DNA from: Pegoplata infirma
Taxonomy: Eukaryota; Arthropoda; Insecta; Diptera; Anthomyiidae
Reading direction: 5' to 3'
Assembly: GCA_963921195.1 (NCBI GenBank)
Contig: OY992538.1
Coordinates: 236,833,462 to 236,897,461 of the forward strand
DNA length: 64,000 nt
Part shown: positions 34,271 to 44,399 of the stretch, piece after piece
Layout: every line of letters begins with the position of its first letter
Numbering within the stretch: the stretch's first letter is position 1
The notes under the pieces: model-generated
The model's database searches: none
What the model was told of the DNA's origin: nothing
What the model saw: only the letters and a program-made list of their open reading frames with translations
Made by a program: the position numbers and the translations under genes

Positions 34271-35855
34271 TTATACCCTACACCAGCGGTTACCAACCTT
34301 TTTGGATCGCGCACCCCTAATTTTAAATTTTATCAGCCGCGTACCCCCTAACGAGTTTTTTGTTTTCATTAAAAAACTTTACATGTAAATATTAGAGTTA
34401 ATTTTTTTTGAAGGACTTAGGGGAGATCAAAACAATACTTGTATTTTTTTGGAAAAATGTTAGCTCCTTGGGGTCGTTCAATGCATCTGAAAACACGGAT
34501 TTTGAGCTGATTTTTCTGCAGAGCAAAAATGGCTGAAAAAATTTGTAAATCTGATTTCATCATTCGATTGTGCTTACAAAATTATAGCAACGGACGTTTT
34601 TGAACTCTTAAAAAAAGTTCCGAAAACCCATCACAGGGGGCGGAAATATAATATTTTTAATTTTTTTAAATGTTTTTTTTTTTTAATACGAGGGCAGATA
34701 AACAATTCCGTGACTTTGTGAATGAAACACCCTCGTATATACAATGAAAGGGCATTTTTAGCCGTCTCAAAAATGTCCAAAAACCAGTTTTTTAAGAACT
34801 TTTACATAAATTTTCTCAAAAACCTGACATCATAGAAAAATTTGGGAACCATATTCGGAATCAGCATCAAAATGTTAATCGAAAAAAATGGCCAGATCTC
34901 AAAATATCATCCAAAAATATTGCAAAAAATGCTCTCTAAATTGCAAAAAAATCCTTTTTTATGAACTTTGACCTCAACTTTCTTCAAAACCTGACGTTAT
35001 GGAAAACTTTGGAAGCCAGATGCAGAACCAGCAATGGATAATCTAAAACGAATGTCCAAAATACTAAAATTTTGCGTACCCCTGAGGACAGTTTCGCGTA
35101 CCCCCTAGTGGTACGCGTACCATAGGTTGGTAACCGCTGCCCTACACCATTCTGTGGTACAGGGTATAATGAGTTTGTGCTGATGTTTTTAACTACCCGA
35201 AATATTATTCCTAGACCTGCCTTCAAGTATACCGATCGACTCAGAATTACTTTATAAGTCGATTTAGCGATGTCCGTCCACAATTTTCAATCAATTGACT
35301 TGCAATTTGAAACTTAATCATAGCCCCCATACAAACGCCCCCTTTGGATTAGGCTTAAATGACTCTTATAACCGTATTATAATAGATATCGCTTTGAACA
35401 GGTAATCAAATGTTGTATGCACGAATCATATTCCAAATTTAAAAGAAATCGGGACAGTCCTTCTCGTAGTCCCCATACAAACCACCCTCCCGATATTCAA
35501 ATAATTCCATCAAAATTCATAAAACTGGAAATATTTGATTTGAATTTTATGTTTAGGTGTTAAACGTGTACTTTAATAACCTTATCACATCGAAATATAA
35601 TTGAACCATTTTTGGACTTAGTCCCCCATATAAAAATTTAGACCGATATTCAGTTAAATCGATCTATTGGCAAAAAAATAAAACAATTCCACTAAAATTT
35701 GATCTGTGTTTGTTTTTTACACTAAATAAAGATCTTACAAAAGATAGATTCAATCGGTCCATGTTTGGACTTGGGACCCATTTTCCGGAAAACACTGGTG
35801 TAGGGTATCATATGGTCGGTCTTGACCGACTATAACTTTCTTACTTGTTTTGTGT
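34271..35855 (+). repeat. Family B unit split near its 5' end by a hAT element
   Basis: The first 13 bp (TTATACCCTACAC) end at 34283; the unit resumes at 35140 (CCCTACACCATTCTGTGG). The GTCY tract is reduced to GTCCGTCC at about 35272. The 3' end is CTTACTTGTTTTG at 35855. Confidence 0.75.
34284..35139. mobile_element. 856-bp hAT-type MITE, CAGCGGTTACCAACC ends
   Basis: The ends CAGCGGTTACCAACCT and AGGTTGGTAACCGCTG are perfect 16-bp inverted repeats, flanked by the exact 8-bp duplication CCCTACAC (34276-34283, 35140-35147). Subterminal CGCGCACCCCTAA and GCGTACCCCCTA are also inverted. CAGNGGTT-type ends with 8-bp duplications are typical of animal hAT elements. No transposase is present. 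Confidence 0.85.
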
Positions 35856-35885
35856 CAATATTGACCAATAAAGGCAACTTTCCCG

Positions 35886-37260
35886 GCGCCATGAAATAAC
35901 TCCCAATAAAATAAGTCCCAAGAAAAATAATGAAATAAGTCCAAAAAATTTTCATACGATTTGGGAGTTATTGCATAATGAAATAACTCCCAAATCTGTG
36001 GGGATTATTTCATTTCCGTGCAAGTTATTTAATTTTAAAGTTTGGGAGTTATTTCATTATGTAATAACTCCCAAATTATTTTAAAGAAATAACTCCCAAC
36101 ACTTTGAGAGTAAATTATGAAAATAAAAACTGAAGTTATGAATTTCAAAGTTTCTTTAATTTTTATTAAAAATAATAAAAATTTGTTATTTTCAGGAAAA
36201 TTTATTTTATTACGGGGAAAGTAAATGACCTCGAACTAGAATAAACTCTTTTTCAATGCTTTTTGGATTATTTTGAAAATAAATTCCGAAAACCCATCAT
36301 TCAGAAGTACTTCAATGTCAATAAAATCCAAAAAACAATACGTTTGCTTTAAGGCGAAATGCACGCTGCGAGTAATTGATCAACATTTCTAGATTTTCTA
36401 ACAATGGTTTTAATTTATGAAAATTAAGAGGTATTGCATGACAAACTGAACATCCTCAACCGGTGTAAGAAAAAGTTTTAGGATTCGGTTGGTTTGGCGG
36501 GCACATTGGATATATTAAAGTGTTTCGCAAAATTTGCTTTCGGTCTTTTACAAACCACTCACCCTTGTATTTATTTTGAAATATTTGTTGTTATTTGTTT
36601 GAAAATATTTAAATGCATATGGGTGTGACAAAAGCGCCACAGACGAAAATTTTTTTACAAACAAAAATTTGGTATTGTTACCATATTTATTATACAGAAT
36701 GCTTGAAGCTTCAAAAAGCTTTCAGGAGTCCGTTTTAACAAAAGTTTTATTTTAAATTTCAAATCTCTATACATTTTTTGATCCTTCGATTTTCTATACA
36801 TCGATTTTAAAAACAATCATCCTTACCATATAAGAAAAAACAAAATTAAAATCGATTTTTAATTTTATTTTCATACAAATTGTTATTGTTTTTAAAATCG
36901 ACTTTCAAAAAATGTGTGGAAAGTTTTATTTTTTTATTTTTCTTAGGTAAGGCCAATTTGTATGGAAATAAAATTAAAAGTCGATATTAAATTTATTTTA
37001 TTTTTCTGTGGTAAGGCTGAAAGTGTTTTTGTGATTTAAGGAGTTAAAAATTTATTATTAAAAAAAAACTGGGATTTAATTCATTTCTCTTGGGAGTTAT
37101 TTCGTTGGGACTTTGTTAATTTTTTGTTTGGGACTTATTTCATTTTTCTTGGAACTTATTTAATTTTTTTGGTTTGGGAGATATTTCACTTTATTTGGGG
37201 TTTATTTTATGTGGAGTTATTTCATTGGTACTTATTTCATTGTGAGCTATTTCATGGCCT
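35886..37260. mobile_element. Foldback-like (MULE-type?) element with subrepeat-bearing ends
   Basis: Both ends carry inverted runs of short subrepeats (ATGAAATAACTCCCAA and variants; GGGACTTATTTCATT at the other end), and an exact 11-bp direct repeat CAACTTTCCCG flanks it (35875-35885, 37261-37271). Long terminal repeats built of short subrepeats with 9-11-bp target duplications are known of Drosophila Foldback elements. The interior, about 36100-37080, is AT-rich without a transposase and contains an IR-end fragment AAATGACCTCGAACT near 36226. A 73-codon frame in the right end is repeat-derived. Confidence 0.75.
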
Positions 37261-37271
37261 CAACTTTCCCG

Positions 37272-38100
37272 ACCCCGAAAATTACGAAATTCGAAAAAAA
37301 CAAAATTTGCTAAAATTTGTGCATGTTCTACTTGATTTTTATTAACTAGTGATAAATTAAATAAATCCCTGTTTAGACAATCGAATTGAAAGGTTACACA
37401 ACCAAAAGTTTTTTTTTTGTGCAAATATCAAACATTTAATTTGTCTCATTTATTTCTCTGCGTGTATTTTGTAAACTTATTGTAGTTCAAATAAATATAA
37501 TAAATTCATACTTGGACCCCCCTTGAGGCTTAGTTAATAGCATGTTAACCTTAAAGTATGTAGGTCGTGGGTTCGATTCTTACAATTAGTATAGATTTTA
37601 TTACAATGACATGCTGACTCCAGCAGCCAGTTCTTGTTTAAGTAAGTTTAAAATATAGTTTTTTAAAAATCTATATGTTTAAAGAATTTAAATAACAAAA
37701 AATTATTTATTGTAATTCTAAAATTAATGTTTTATAAATAATTAATACTTACATCGTATTTATTTGGCCTCATTGTACCCATTTATTTTGCATGTAATTT
37801 GGATTCGCATTCGGCTACGGTTTGAAATATATACCAGTCAACATTTAATTAAAATTTATATTCTTACAGTTGCTATTTTTGAATTAATTTTTTTTTTAAT
37901 ATTATATTATTTTTTTTATTATTTTTTTTGAAACTAATAATGGCAATAAGTTATTTGTGCAAGTGGAGATTTGTTTTTTTTTTTTTTTGAAAGTGATTTT
38001 TTGTTATTCCAACACTTGAAAATAAAAATAAACAAAACTAAAAGAATATCTGAAAAAAGACTACGTAAACGTTCATAAATCGTTAAATTATTTAAAGGGA
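37272..38100. other. Gene-free AT-rich stretch
   Basis: Low-complexity T-runs at 37860-37990. No ORF or repeat structure is supported apart from the continuation of the CAACTTTCCCG host repeat to about 37340. Confidence 0.3.
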
Positions 38101-39035
38101 ATAGGTTAGGTTAGGTTGAGAGGTCGACATAGTGTCCACAAGACCAGATCCTGATCCATAGTGATGCCTCATGAAATGAAAGGGAATAACGGGTAATTAG
38201 AAATATTTTGAGGAGTTTTTGTATAGGAAGATTTTGATGAAAATGACTTCACATCGACACTTTGGGGGTGCCCTGACACAAGGGAAATATACAGTAGCGC
38301 TTTAACCCTTAGGGCACACTGGGCACGTGCCCAGGGCCCCGACCTCAAGGGGGCCCCCAGAAGTAGAAAGTATAACATATTCGCTTACAAAAAAAAAATT
38401 TTTTTATATACAAATTTATGCAATAACACTTAGTCGGTTGAGTTAACAATAAGGCTGAGTATAATTTTTAATTTTATTTTTTTGTTTTTTATTTATTTAT
38501 TATACCCTACACCACACTGTGGTACAGGGTATAATGAGTTTGTGCTGATGTTTGTAACTACCCGAAATATTGGTCCTAGACCCACTTTCAAGTATACCGA
38601 TAGACTTAGAATCATTTTTTGTGTCGATTTAGCGATGTCCGTCCGTCCGTCTGTCCATGTAAACGGTGTAAACACGATACAGGTCGCAATTTTTAATCTA
38701 TTGACTTGAAATTTGAAACTTAAACCTCTTTTGGCCCAAGGACGAAGCCTATTGAAATTGAAAAAAAATCGGTCCATATTTAGACCTAGCCCCCATACAA
38801 AGTTGTGGCTCAAATGACTCTAATAGCCGCATTTTAATAGGAATATTTTCGAAATTTGGCAGGTAACCATGTTTCATACACAAATCACCATTCCGAATTT
38901 TAAAGAAATCGGACCAGTTCTAGCCCCCATACAAACCACCTTTTTCACATAAATCTCTCAAATTTCATGAAAATAGAAAATATTTAATTAAAATTCTGTT
39001 TGTGTATATTAAACGCGTACTTTAATAACCTTATC

Positions 39036-39049
39036 AAATATGATTATCA
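39036..39049. repeat. Target-site duplication, left copy (LINE)
   Basis: AAATATGATTATCA, identical to 43811-43824. It is consistent with target-primed reverse transcription. Confidence 0.85.
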
Positions 39050-39511
39050 AAAAAGAAGAAGAATCCGTGGTCGATTAAAGTTGAGTTTGGCGTGAGCTCC
39101 AAGTTTTTTGATAAAAATATTGAATATAAAGATGTTCTTACCACAATGACTTAATGAAAACTGAAGTTTGGTGTGTCGTAAATCAAAGAAGATAAAAAAG
39201 CCCGGTTTTTTTATCATAATTAATAGATGAATTCGAAAGAAAAAAAACTGAAAATAATTGATTTTAGTTTGGTAAATCTCACTCAATTGCAAGAAAAAGA
39301 AAACATTCTGCACAAACCAAAAAAAAAAATTAACACAAATCATTGTTTACAAGTTAATACCAGCTGATCTATTCACACAAAATACTGGTAAATTATTAGA
39401 AAGCTGTCAGCTGTAATAATTAACAGGGTAGTTATACAAATCAACTGGGTGAAACAAGTAAAGAAGACAGTGATTTTTAAACTGTAAACACAATAGGTCT
39501 GTTCATCCAAA

Positions 39512-40336
39512 ATGGATAAATTCGTCACAATTACTGAAAACGGTCGACAAACTGTAAATACCACACCATCTAAAAGAATGTTAGTTGAAACTTCTCCTAA
39601 CGATCAACAACCGAAGTCATCCAATAGAAAAGTAAGCGATCTCAATGTAGATGACCTTAGATCAATAATAAGGGAAGGTAATAAAGAGGTGTTAGACAGA
39701 TTAGATTACCTAACCGGAGATGTTTCTGATTTAAAAAAACAAAATGAGTCTTTAAAGCATGAAATGGAATGTTTGAAGGCTGAAAAAGATGCAGATAAAA
39801 AAAGAATTGCGCGTTTAGAAGAAAAATTTAAAAACAAAAATCTCGTGTTTAAAGGCTTAGCTGCAGGCACTTCTCCAGTATCGGAAATTAAAAAGATTTG
39901 TAAAGAAATTTTAAAAATCCCTGATACAATTGTACTTAAATCAACTAGAAATCTTATCGAACGTGATGGATTTGTTACTGTGTTAGTTGAATTGGAGTCG
40001 GAAGAAAGCGTTTCAACTGTGCTTAAAAATACAAACAAGTTACAAGGCTCTAAAATTTACATTGAAAAAGATTTAAATGAAGATCGACAAAAGGATAAAA
40101 AGGTTATGTTGCGTTTAAAAAAAGAAATCTTAGGTATCAGCGATTTCCATCGGATTCTTGTGAGGGATGATAAAATGCGTATTGCAGAAAAATGGTTTAA
40201 ATGGAATGAAAATAAGCAATTAGTTTGTGATAACAAGGAGGCGGAATCTATTATAAAGGAGATATATGGCGAAAAATCGCTGCAAATTAATGTGAGCTAT
40301 GAGTATTTGTTAAATAAATCGTATCCAAAAAACTAA
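39512..40336 (+). CDS. LINE ORF1 protein (nucleic-acid-binding, coiled coil)
   Basis: The 274-residue frame is intact. Residues about 50-110 are strongly charged with heptad leucines (DRLDYLTGDVSDLKKQNESL), predicting a coiled coil for trimerisation. Residues about 110-190 (KNKNLVFKGLAAG ... VTVLVELESEESVSTVL) look like the RRM-like part of L1-type ORF1 proteins, followed by a basic segment with EDLNEDRQKDKK-like spacing and a C-terminal domain. No CCHC knuckle is present. The family role is to coat the element RNA and assist reverse transcription. The start ATG is preceded by AAA (good fly context). Its stop overlaps the open ORF2 frame, and the last codons form a frameshift heptamer. Confidence 0.8.
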   Translation: MDKFVTITENGRQTVNTTPSKRMLVETSPNDQQPKSSNRKVSDLNVDDLRSIIREGNKEVLDRLDYLTGDVSDLKKQNESLKHEMECLKAEKDADKKRIARLEEKFKNKNLVFKGLAAGTSPVSEIKKICKEILKIPDTIVLKSTRNLIERDGFVTVLVELESEESVSTVLKNTNKLQGSKIYIEKDLNEDRQKDKKVMLRLKKEILGISDFHRILVRDDKMRIAEKWFKWNENKQLVCDNKEAESIIKEIYGEKSLQINVSYEYLLNKSYPKN

Positions 40337-42837
40337 GAAGTAAAAATTTTAATGTTAATTGTAATAATTTTGTTAGTAAAAATGTTTGTAATAAAAATAT
40401 TGTTAATGTCAATTCTGTAAGCAAAAATGAATCATATAATATCAGTTTAGTATCTTTTAATATAAATGGCTTAGAAAATAAAAAAATATTCCCTGATTTC
40501 TTTAAGTATCTTGGTAATATCGATGTGTTTATGCTTTTGGAAACCCATATTACAGAGGAAAATATTGCGAATGTAAACAAATTCTTTGGCAACCATGAGC
40601 TTTATTGGAAGCCCGCAGTAAGAAGTAGTAGATTTGGAAGAGCAAGTGGTGGTTGCGTGTATGGTGTCAAGAAAGATTTAAAATTTAAAGGCATTAAACA
40701 TTTTTTTAAATGTGAAAGTGGCATTGATATGATAGTAATTAAATCAGGTGAATTAGTATTTACACTTTTACCGCTCTACATAAGAGGTGCAGATTGGAAG
40801 AATGAATTTTCTAAGGTTAAAGAATTTTTTAAAACGAACAATGAAACTCTTCCGATAATTATGGGAGATATCAATGTTAGAATAGGTAGTTTGCAACAAG
40901 ATATCGAAGATATATATGAAGTGATGTTTCAAGCTGGTAATAAAGAAAGAAAATCAAAAGATGATATTGTAAGTGGAAATGGTAAGGAGTTCTTAGAATT
41001 TTGCAATGACTATGGACTTATAATAGTGAATGGTCGAACGATAGGAGATGAAAACGGAAATTTTACCTTTATGAACAATGTCGGAAGTTCTGTAAATGAT
41101 ATATGTGCTGTCTCTCAGGAAGGTTTAGGCCTTATCCAAAGCTTTAAAGTAGAGAAGAAAATTTGTTCAGATCATATGCCAATAAAGCTATGCTTAAAGA
41201 TTGATAATATAGAAAACGTTAAAAAACTTCATCTGTTGCCTAAATTAACTTGGAATGAGTCTTATAAAACGACATATCAACAAAAATTGAACAGAAATAT
41301 AAGTTTAATTGTAAATGATGAAGAAGCTTTAAGTTTGCACGATTTAGTAAAATCCATTACAAAGTCTGCAGATAAACAAAAACAAATGAATAACGTTAAA
41401 TTTAAGCAAAAATGGTTTAATTATAAATGTTTGCGTGCCAGGGACAAAACGTTTGAAATGCTTAACGCATACAGAAACTCAAATGAAATGGAAGACAAAC
41501 AAAAGTACTTAAAAGCCCAGCAAAACTACAAAACTGTATGCGCAAACCGAAAATTAGAGTATTTTGCAGAACTTGAGAGAAAGATTGATAGAGTTCAAGA
41601 TACAAAAAACTGGTGGAAAATTGCGAATGAAATCCGAGGCACTACTTTTCAAGTTAGCCCATCGGTCTCAGCAGATGATTTTAAAAACTATTTTGATAAT
41701 CTCTTAAATCCGCAAGATACGGTAAATAATATACATTACGCTCATATGTGGTATTCGTGCAATGAGTTGGATACAAATATTTCTACTTTAGAAATAGATT
41801 TACTATTAAAAAAACTTAAAAAAAATAAAGCGCCTGGAGAAGATCGAATCACTTACGAATTTTTACAAAACTCTACAAACGAATTTATGTTACAACTTTC
41901 AAAGACATATAATAAAATATTTGATTCCGGTAAGGTTGATGAAACATTTTCAAACAGCATAATATTCCCAATCTTTAAAAAGGGAAACCCAAATTTACCT
42001 AGCAACTACAGAGGAATTTCGTTTATGAACTGCATAGCTAAAGTGTTTATGGGAATTCTTAATGAACGGATAAGCTCATGGTTAGAAAAGAATATGATTT
42101 TGAATGAATACCAAGCCGGTTTTCGAAAGCAGTACTCAACAATAGATAATATATACAATCTTGCGTCATTGGTGAAACTCAAGTTTGAGGAAAAGAAAAA
42201 GGTTTACGCATTTTTTGTTGATTTCCGAGCTGCGTTTGATAAGGTACCTAGACAAAAACTAATTTTTAAATTGCATACGATGGGATTATCCACAAAGATT
42301 GTTAGATTGCTAGAAGATATATATAAAAACACTTCGTCAGCTGTTTGGACGGGAAGTGACTTATCCGATTATTTTGGGACTCACGCGGGTGTTAAACAAG
42401 GCTGTCTTTTGTCCCCATTATTGTTTACCATGTACTTAAATGATTTACACGAATACCTGGGCGGTGGCGTTATGGTTGAGGAACTTAATATACGAATTCT
42501 TTTATACGCAGACGATATAGTTATACTGTCAGAGGATAAAAAGGTTATGCAAGCAATGATTAACAAACTTGAAACTTATTGTACAACATGGAATATGGAA
42601 GTAAATATGGAAAAATCTGAGATGATGGTTTTTAGGCAAGGTGGTAGGTTGGCAGGGGATGAAAAGTGGTTTTATAAAGAGGAAGAAATTAAAATAGCAT
42701 CAGAATTTTGTTATCTAGGTGTAATTTTTACACCAGGAATGTCTTTTGTAAAGCACGTTGAACGGAGAAACAACGCAGCGAAGTCCAGCATTAATTCAAC
42801 ATGGCAGAATTACTTGAAAAACCTAATATTTCACTGA
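40318..42837 (+). CDS. LINE ORF2, 5' part: APE endonuclease and reverse transcriptase
   Basis: The frame opens at 40318 and has no ATG before SFNINGL (40453-40473), the first conserved endonuclease motif. Later landmarks are LLETH (40534-40548), MGDINVRIG (40861-40887) and SDH (41167-41175), giving an intact APE-type catalytic set. The RT follows: APGEDRITYEF, SNYRGISFMN, NEYQAGFRKQ, VDFRAAFD (42217-42240), GVKQGCLLSPLL, YADD (42505-42516) and FCYLGVIF. The enzyme nicks the target and primes reverse transcription of element RNA. The frame ends at a premature TGA (42835-42837); downstream sequence continues in another frame. Translation probably needs -1 frameshifting from ORF1. Confidence 0.85.
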   Translation: MVSKKLRSKNFNVNCNNFVSKNVCNKNIVNVNSVSKNESYNISLVSFNINGLENKKIFPDFFKYLGNIDVFMLLETHITEENIANVNKFFGNHELYWKPAVRSSRFGRASGGCVYGVKKDLKFKGIKHFFKCESGIDMIVIKSGELVFTLLPLYIRGADWKNEFSKVKEFFKTNNETLPIIMGDINVRIGSLQQDIEDIYEVMFQAGNKERKSKDDIVSGNGKEFLEFCNDYGLIIVNGRTIGDENGNFTFMNNVGSSVNDICAVSQEGLGLIQSFKVEKKICSDHMPIKLCLKIDNIENVKKLHLLPKLTWNESYKTTYQQKLNRNISLIVNDEEALSLHDLVKSITKSADKQKQMNNVKFKQKWFNYKCLRARDKTFEMLNAYRNSNEMEDKQKYLKAQQNYKTVCANRKLEYFAELERKIDRVQDTKNWWKIANEIRGTTFQVSPSVSADDFKNYFDNLLNPQDTVNNIHYAHMWYSCNELDTNISTLEIDLLLKKLKKNKAPGEDRITYEFLQNSTNEFMLQLSKTYNKIFDSGKVDETFSNSIIFPIFKKGNPNLPSNYRGISFMNCIAKVFMGILNERISSWLEKNMILNEYQAGFRKQYSTIDNIYNLASLVKLKFEEKKKVYAFFVDFRAAFDKVPRQKLIFKLHTMGLSTKIVRLLEDIYKNTSSAVWTGSDLSDYFGTHAGVKQGCLLSPLLFTMYLNDLHEYLGGGVMVEELNIRILLYADDIVILSEDKKVMQAMINKLETYCTTWNMEVNMEKSEMMVFRQGGRLAGDEKWFYKEEEIKIASEFCYLGVIFTPGMSFVKHVERRNNAAKSSINSTWQNYLKNLIFH
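40327..40333 (+). promoter_or_regulatory. Candidate -1 ribosomal frameshift heptamer A AAA AAC
   Basis: In ORF1 phase the bases read A|AAA|AAC followed at once by the TAA stop. A -1 slip reads AAA AAA then CTA AGA, which is the ORF2 frame. A AAA AAC is a canonical eukaryotic X XXY YYZ slippery sequence. The following 100 nt are AT-rich; I see no strong pseudoknot by eye. Confidence 0.55.
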
Positions 42838-43676
42838 GCTCAAAGTGGAAAATATTTCAAGCTGTATGCAGAGCGGTACAATCGTATGGTGCGCAAGTCT
42901 GGGGGTTTACAGCTTTTGAGACAGTTGATAAACTTCAAAGATATTTTCTTAAAAGAATATTAAAAATTCCTGATTTCACACCTAATTATGCACTGGCTTT
43001 AGAAACTGGAGCTACAGATAGCCATTTCTATACATTATGTCTTCATCTTAATTATTTGACTAAAACATTATATAACTATAGTACGGAAAGGTTACCACAT
43101 AAATTATCAAAGCTAGTTCTTCATAAAAACATTTTTTGGGCGAAGGAAATTAATGAAATTGGTGAGCAGTTTAATGTACGTTTTGATGTAGATCTATCTA
43201 TGAATGAGTGGATTAACCAGTGTTTAGAAATTGTGTTCAAACTTCAAAGTAGCAAACATTCTGAAATGGAAGAACTTGCTACAGCAAGTAATACTCGTAT
43301 TTACAAGCACCTCACTCCTGCTATGGGTTTGACATACATACTTGAAGAAAATTTGTCAATAAACGAAATATCTGCCATTGTTAAAGCACGATGTGACACG
43401 CTGCCTCTAAGAAAATGTATGTTTAATAGTAACACCTCTTCTATCTGCAATTTATGTAACATGGGCGAAGATGAAAATTTGTTACACTTTATGGGAACAT
43501 GCCCGATACTTAGAGAATTTAGGGTTCGCTTTTTCGGAAAAAATAATTTTGATCAAAATACGCTAATAAGTTTATTAAACGGAACATGCGACGGTTGTAA
43601 CTGGAAAAACCTAGCAAATTTTATAATAAATGCCTTAAGTTACCGAAAATTTTTGCTTACAGAATATGAAGCTTAA
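42801..43676 (+). pseudogene. LINE ORF2, 3' part after frame break (RT thumb and CCHC)
   Basis: This continues ORF2 in the next frame: the conserved text SSKWKIFQAVCRAVQSYGAQVWGF follows where the first frame hits its stop (motif shortened to ICNLC and others below). The simplest cause is a one-base loss at or near the A5 run 42817-42821. The C-terminal part has a CxxC...H...C knuckle (ICNLCNMGEDENLLHFMGTC, about 43443-43502) typical of LINE C-termini. The frame ends at 43676. The ATG at 42801 is not a natural start. Confidence 0.8.
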
Positions 43677-43779
43677 AACTTATCAAACACTGAAATATTG
43701 TTTAAACACATTTGTAATTATATAGGCTGACGACACTATGTCAATGCCTTTTACTGCTTTATTTGTTTTTTATATACTC

Positions 43780-43810
43780 AATAAAGTTATTCTAATCTAA
43801 TCTAAAATCT
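43780..43810 (+). terminator. LINE 3' end: AATAAA and AATCT-repeat tail
   Basis: AATAAA at 43780-43785 is followed by TTATTCTAATCTAATCTAA and the duplication. Short tandem 3' tails in place of poly(A) are known in several LINE clades. Confidence 0.75.
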
Positions 43811-43824
43811 AAATATGATTATCA
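43811..43824. repeat. Target-site duplication, right copy (LINE)
   Basis: AAATATGATTATCA, identical to 39036-39049. The host repeat resumes after it with TCGGACCAG. Confidence 0.85.
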
Positions 43825-44399
43825 TCGGACCAGTTTTGGACCTAGGTCCCATGTGAAAATTTCGCCAGATATTCAGTTAAAGCGGTTTATTGTCAACAAA
43901 AAGAAGCCTATTCCACTCAAATTTGATTTGTGAGTACTTTTTACACTTATTAAAGATATGCCAAAATATAGATCTAATCAGTCCATGTTTGAACTTGGGA
44001 CCCATTTTCCGGGAAACTCTGGTGTAGGGTATTATATGGTCGGTCTTGACCGACTATAATTTTCTTACTTGTTTTTTTTTTGTGTAGGTTCCGTTTCTTA
44101 AAACAGTTAATAACATGAATTGAATTTGTACCAATTAACTATAATAAATATAAATTCAAAAAATTTTTCTTGTCATTCGATTTTAATTTTTTTTTTCCAG
44201 TGGGGCCCCCAAATACTTGTGTGCCCAGGGCCCCCGGCATACCTTAACCCGGCCCTGGAAATATAAGCCTGCAAATGGTAGAGAAGTTCCCAACAGGAGT
44301 CTTCAACTCATGTTTAGACATTCACATTTCAAAAGATTTGTCTGTCGAAAAAATTGGAACCAATTTTTGGTTATGATATCAACAAAATCATTTGGTTAA

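Larger units (their letters stand above)
39050..43810 (+). mobile_element. Near-full-length non-LTR retrotransposon (LINE), 4.76 kb
   Basis: It is bounded by an exact 14-bp target duplication. The layout is a 5' UTR of about 460 bp, ORF1 (39512-40336), ORF2 (endonuclease-RT-CCHC, broken once), a 3' UTR with AATAAA (43780-43785) and a tail of AATCT repeats instead of poly(A) (43789-43810). APE-type endonuclease, no RNase H, a C-terminal CCHC and a short-repeat tail fit the CR1/L2/Daphne-like or Jockey-like groups; the exact clade cannot be settled without a tree. The single frame break and perfect duplication indicate a recent insertion. Confidence 0.9.
38511..44072 (+). repeat. Family B DINE-like unit interrupted by a LINE
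   Basis: It starts TATACCCTACACCACACTGTG (shortened), with GTCY at 38637-38657, and runs to 39049. It resumes at 43811 (ATGATTATCATCGGACCAG) and ends with the GTCGGTCTTGACCGAC hairpin and TTCTTACTTGTTTT. Confidence 0.8.
38292..44257. mobile_element. hAT-type element hosting a DINE-like unit and a LINE
   Basis: The outer ends are CAGTAGCGCTTTAACC at 38292 and CCTTAACCCGGCCCTG ending 44257, with GC-rich subterminal GTGCCCAGGGCCCC and its counterparts. An exact 8-bp duplication GAAATATA flanks them (38284-38291, 44258-44265). hAT assignment follows from CAG ends and the 8-bp duplication. Once nested inserts are removed the element itself is only a few hundred bases. Confidence 0.75.

Noticed and set aside
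38103..38120. GGTTAGGTTAGG resembling the insect TTAGG telomere repeat
   Set aside because: Only two or three copies; it fits the CAACCTAACC end seen on other LINE fragments, and flies lack TTAGG telomeres.
39047..39343. 98-codon minus-strand frame
   Set aside because: Antisense to the LINE 5' UTR, with no domain.
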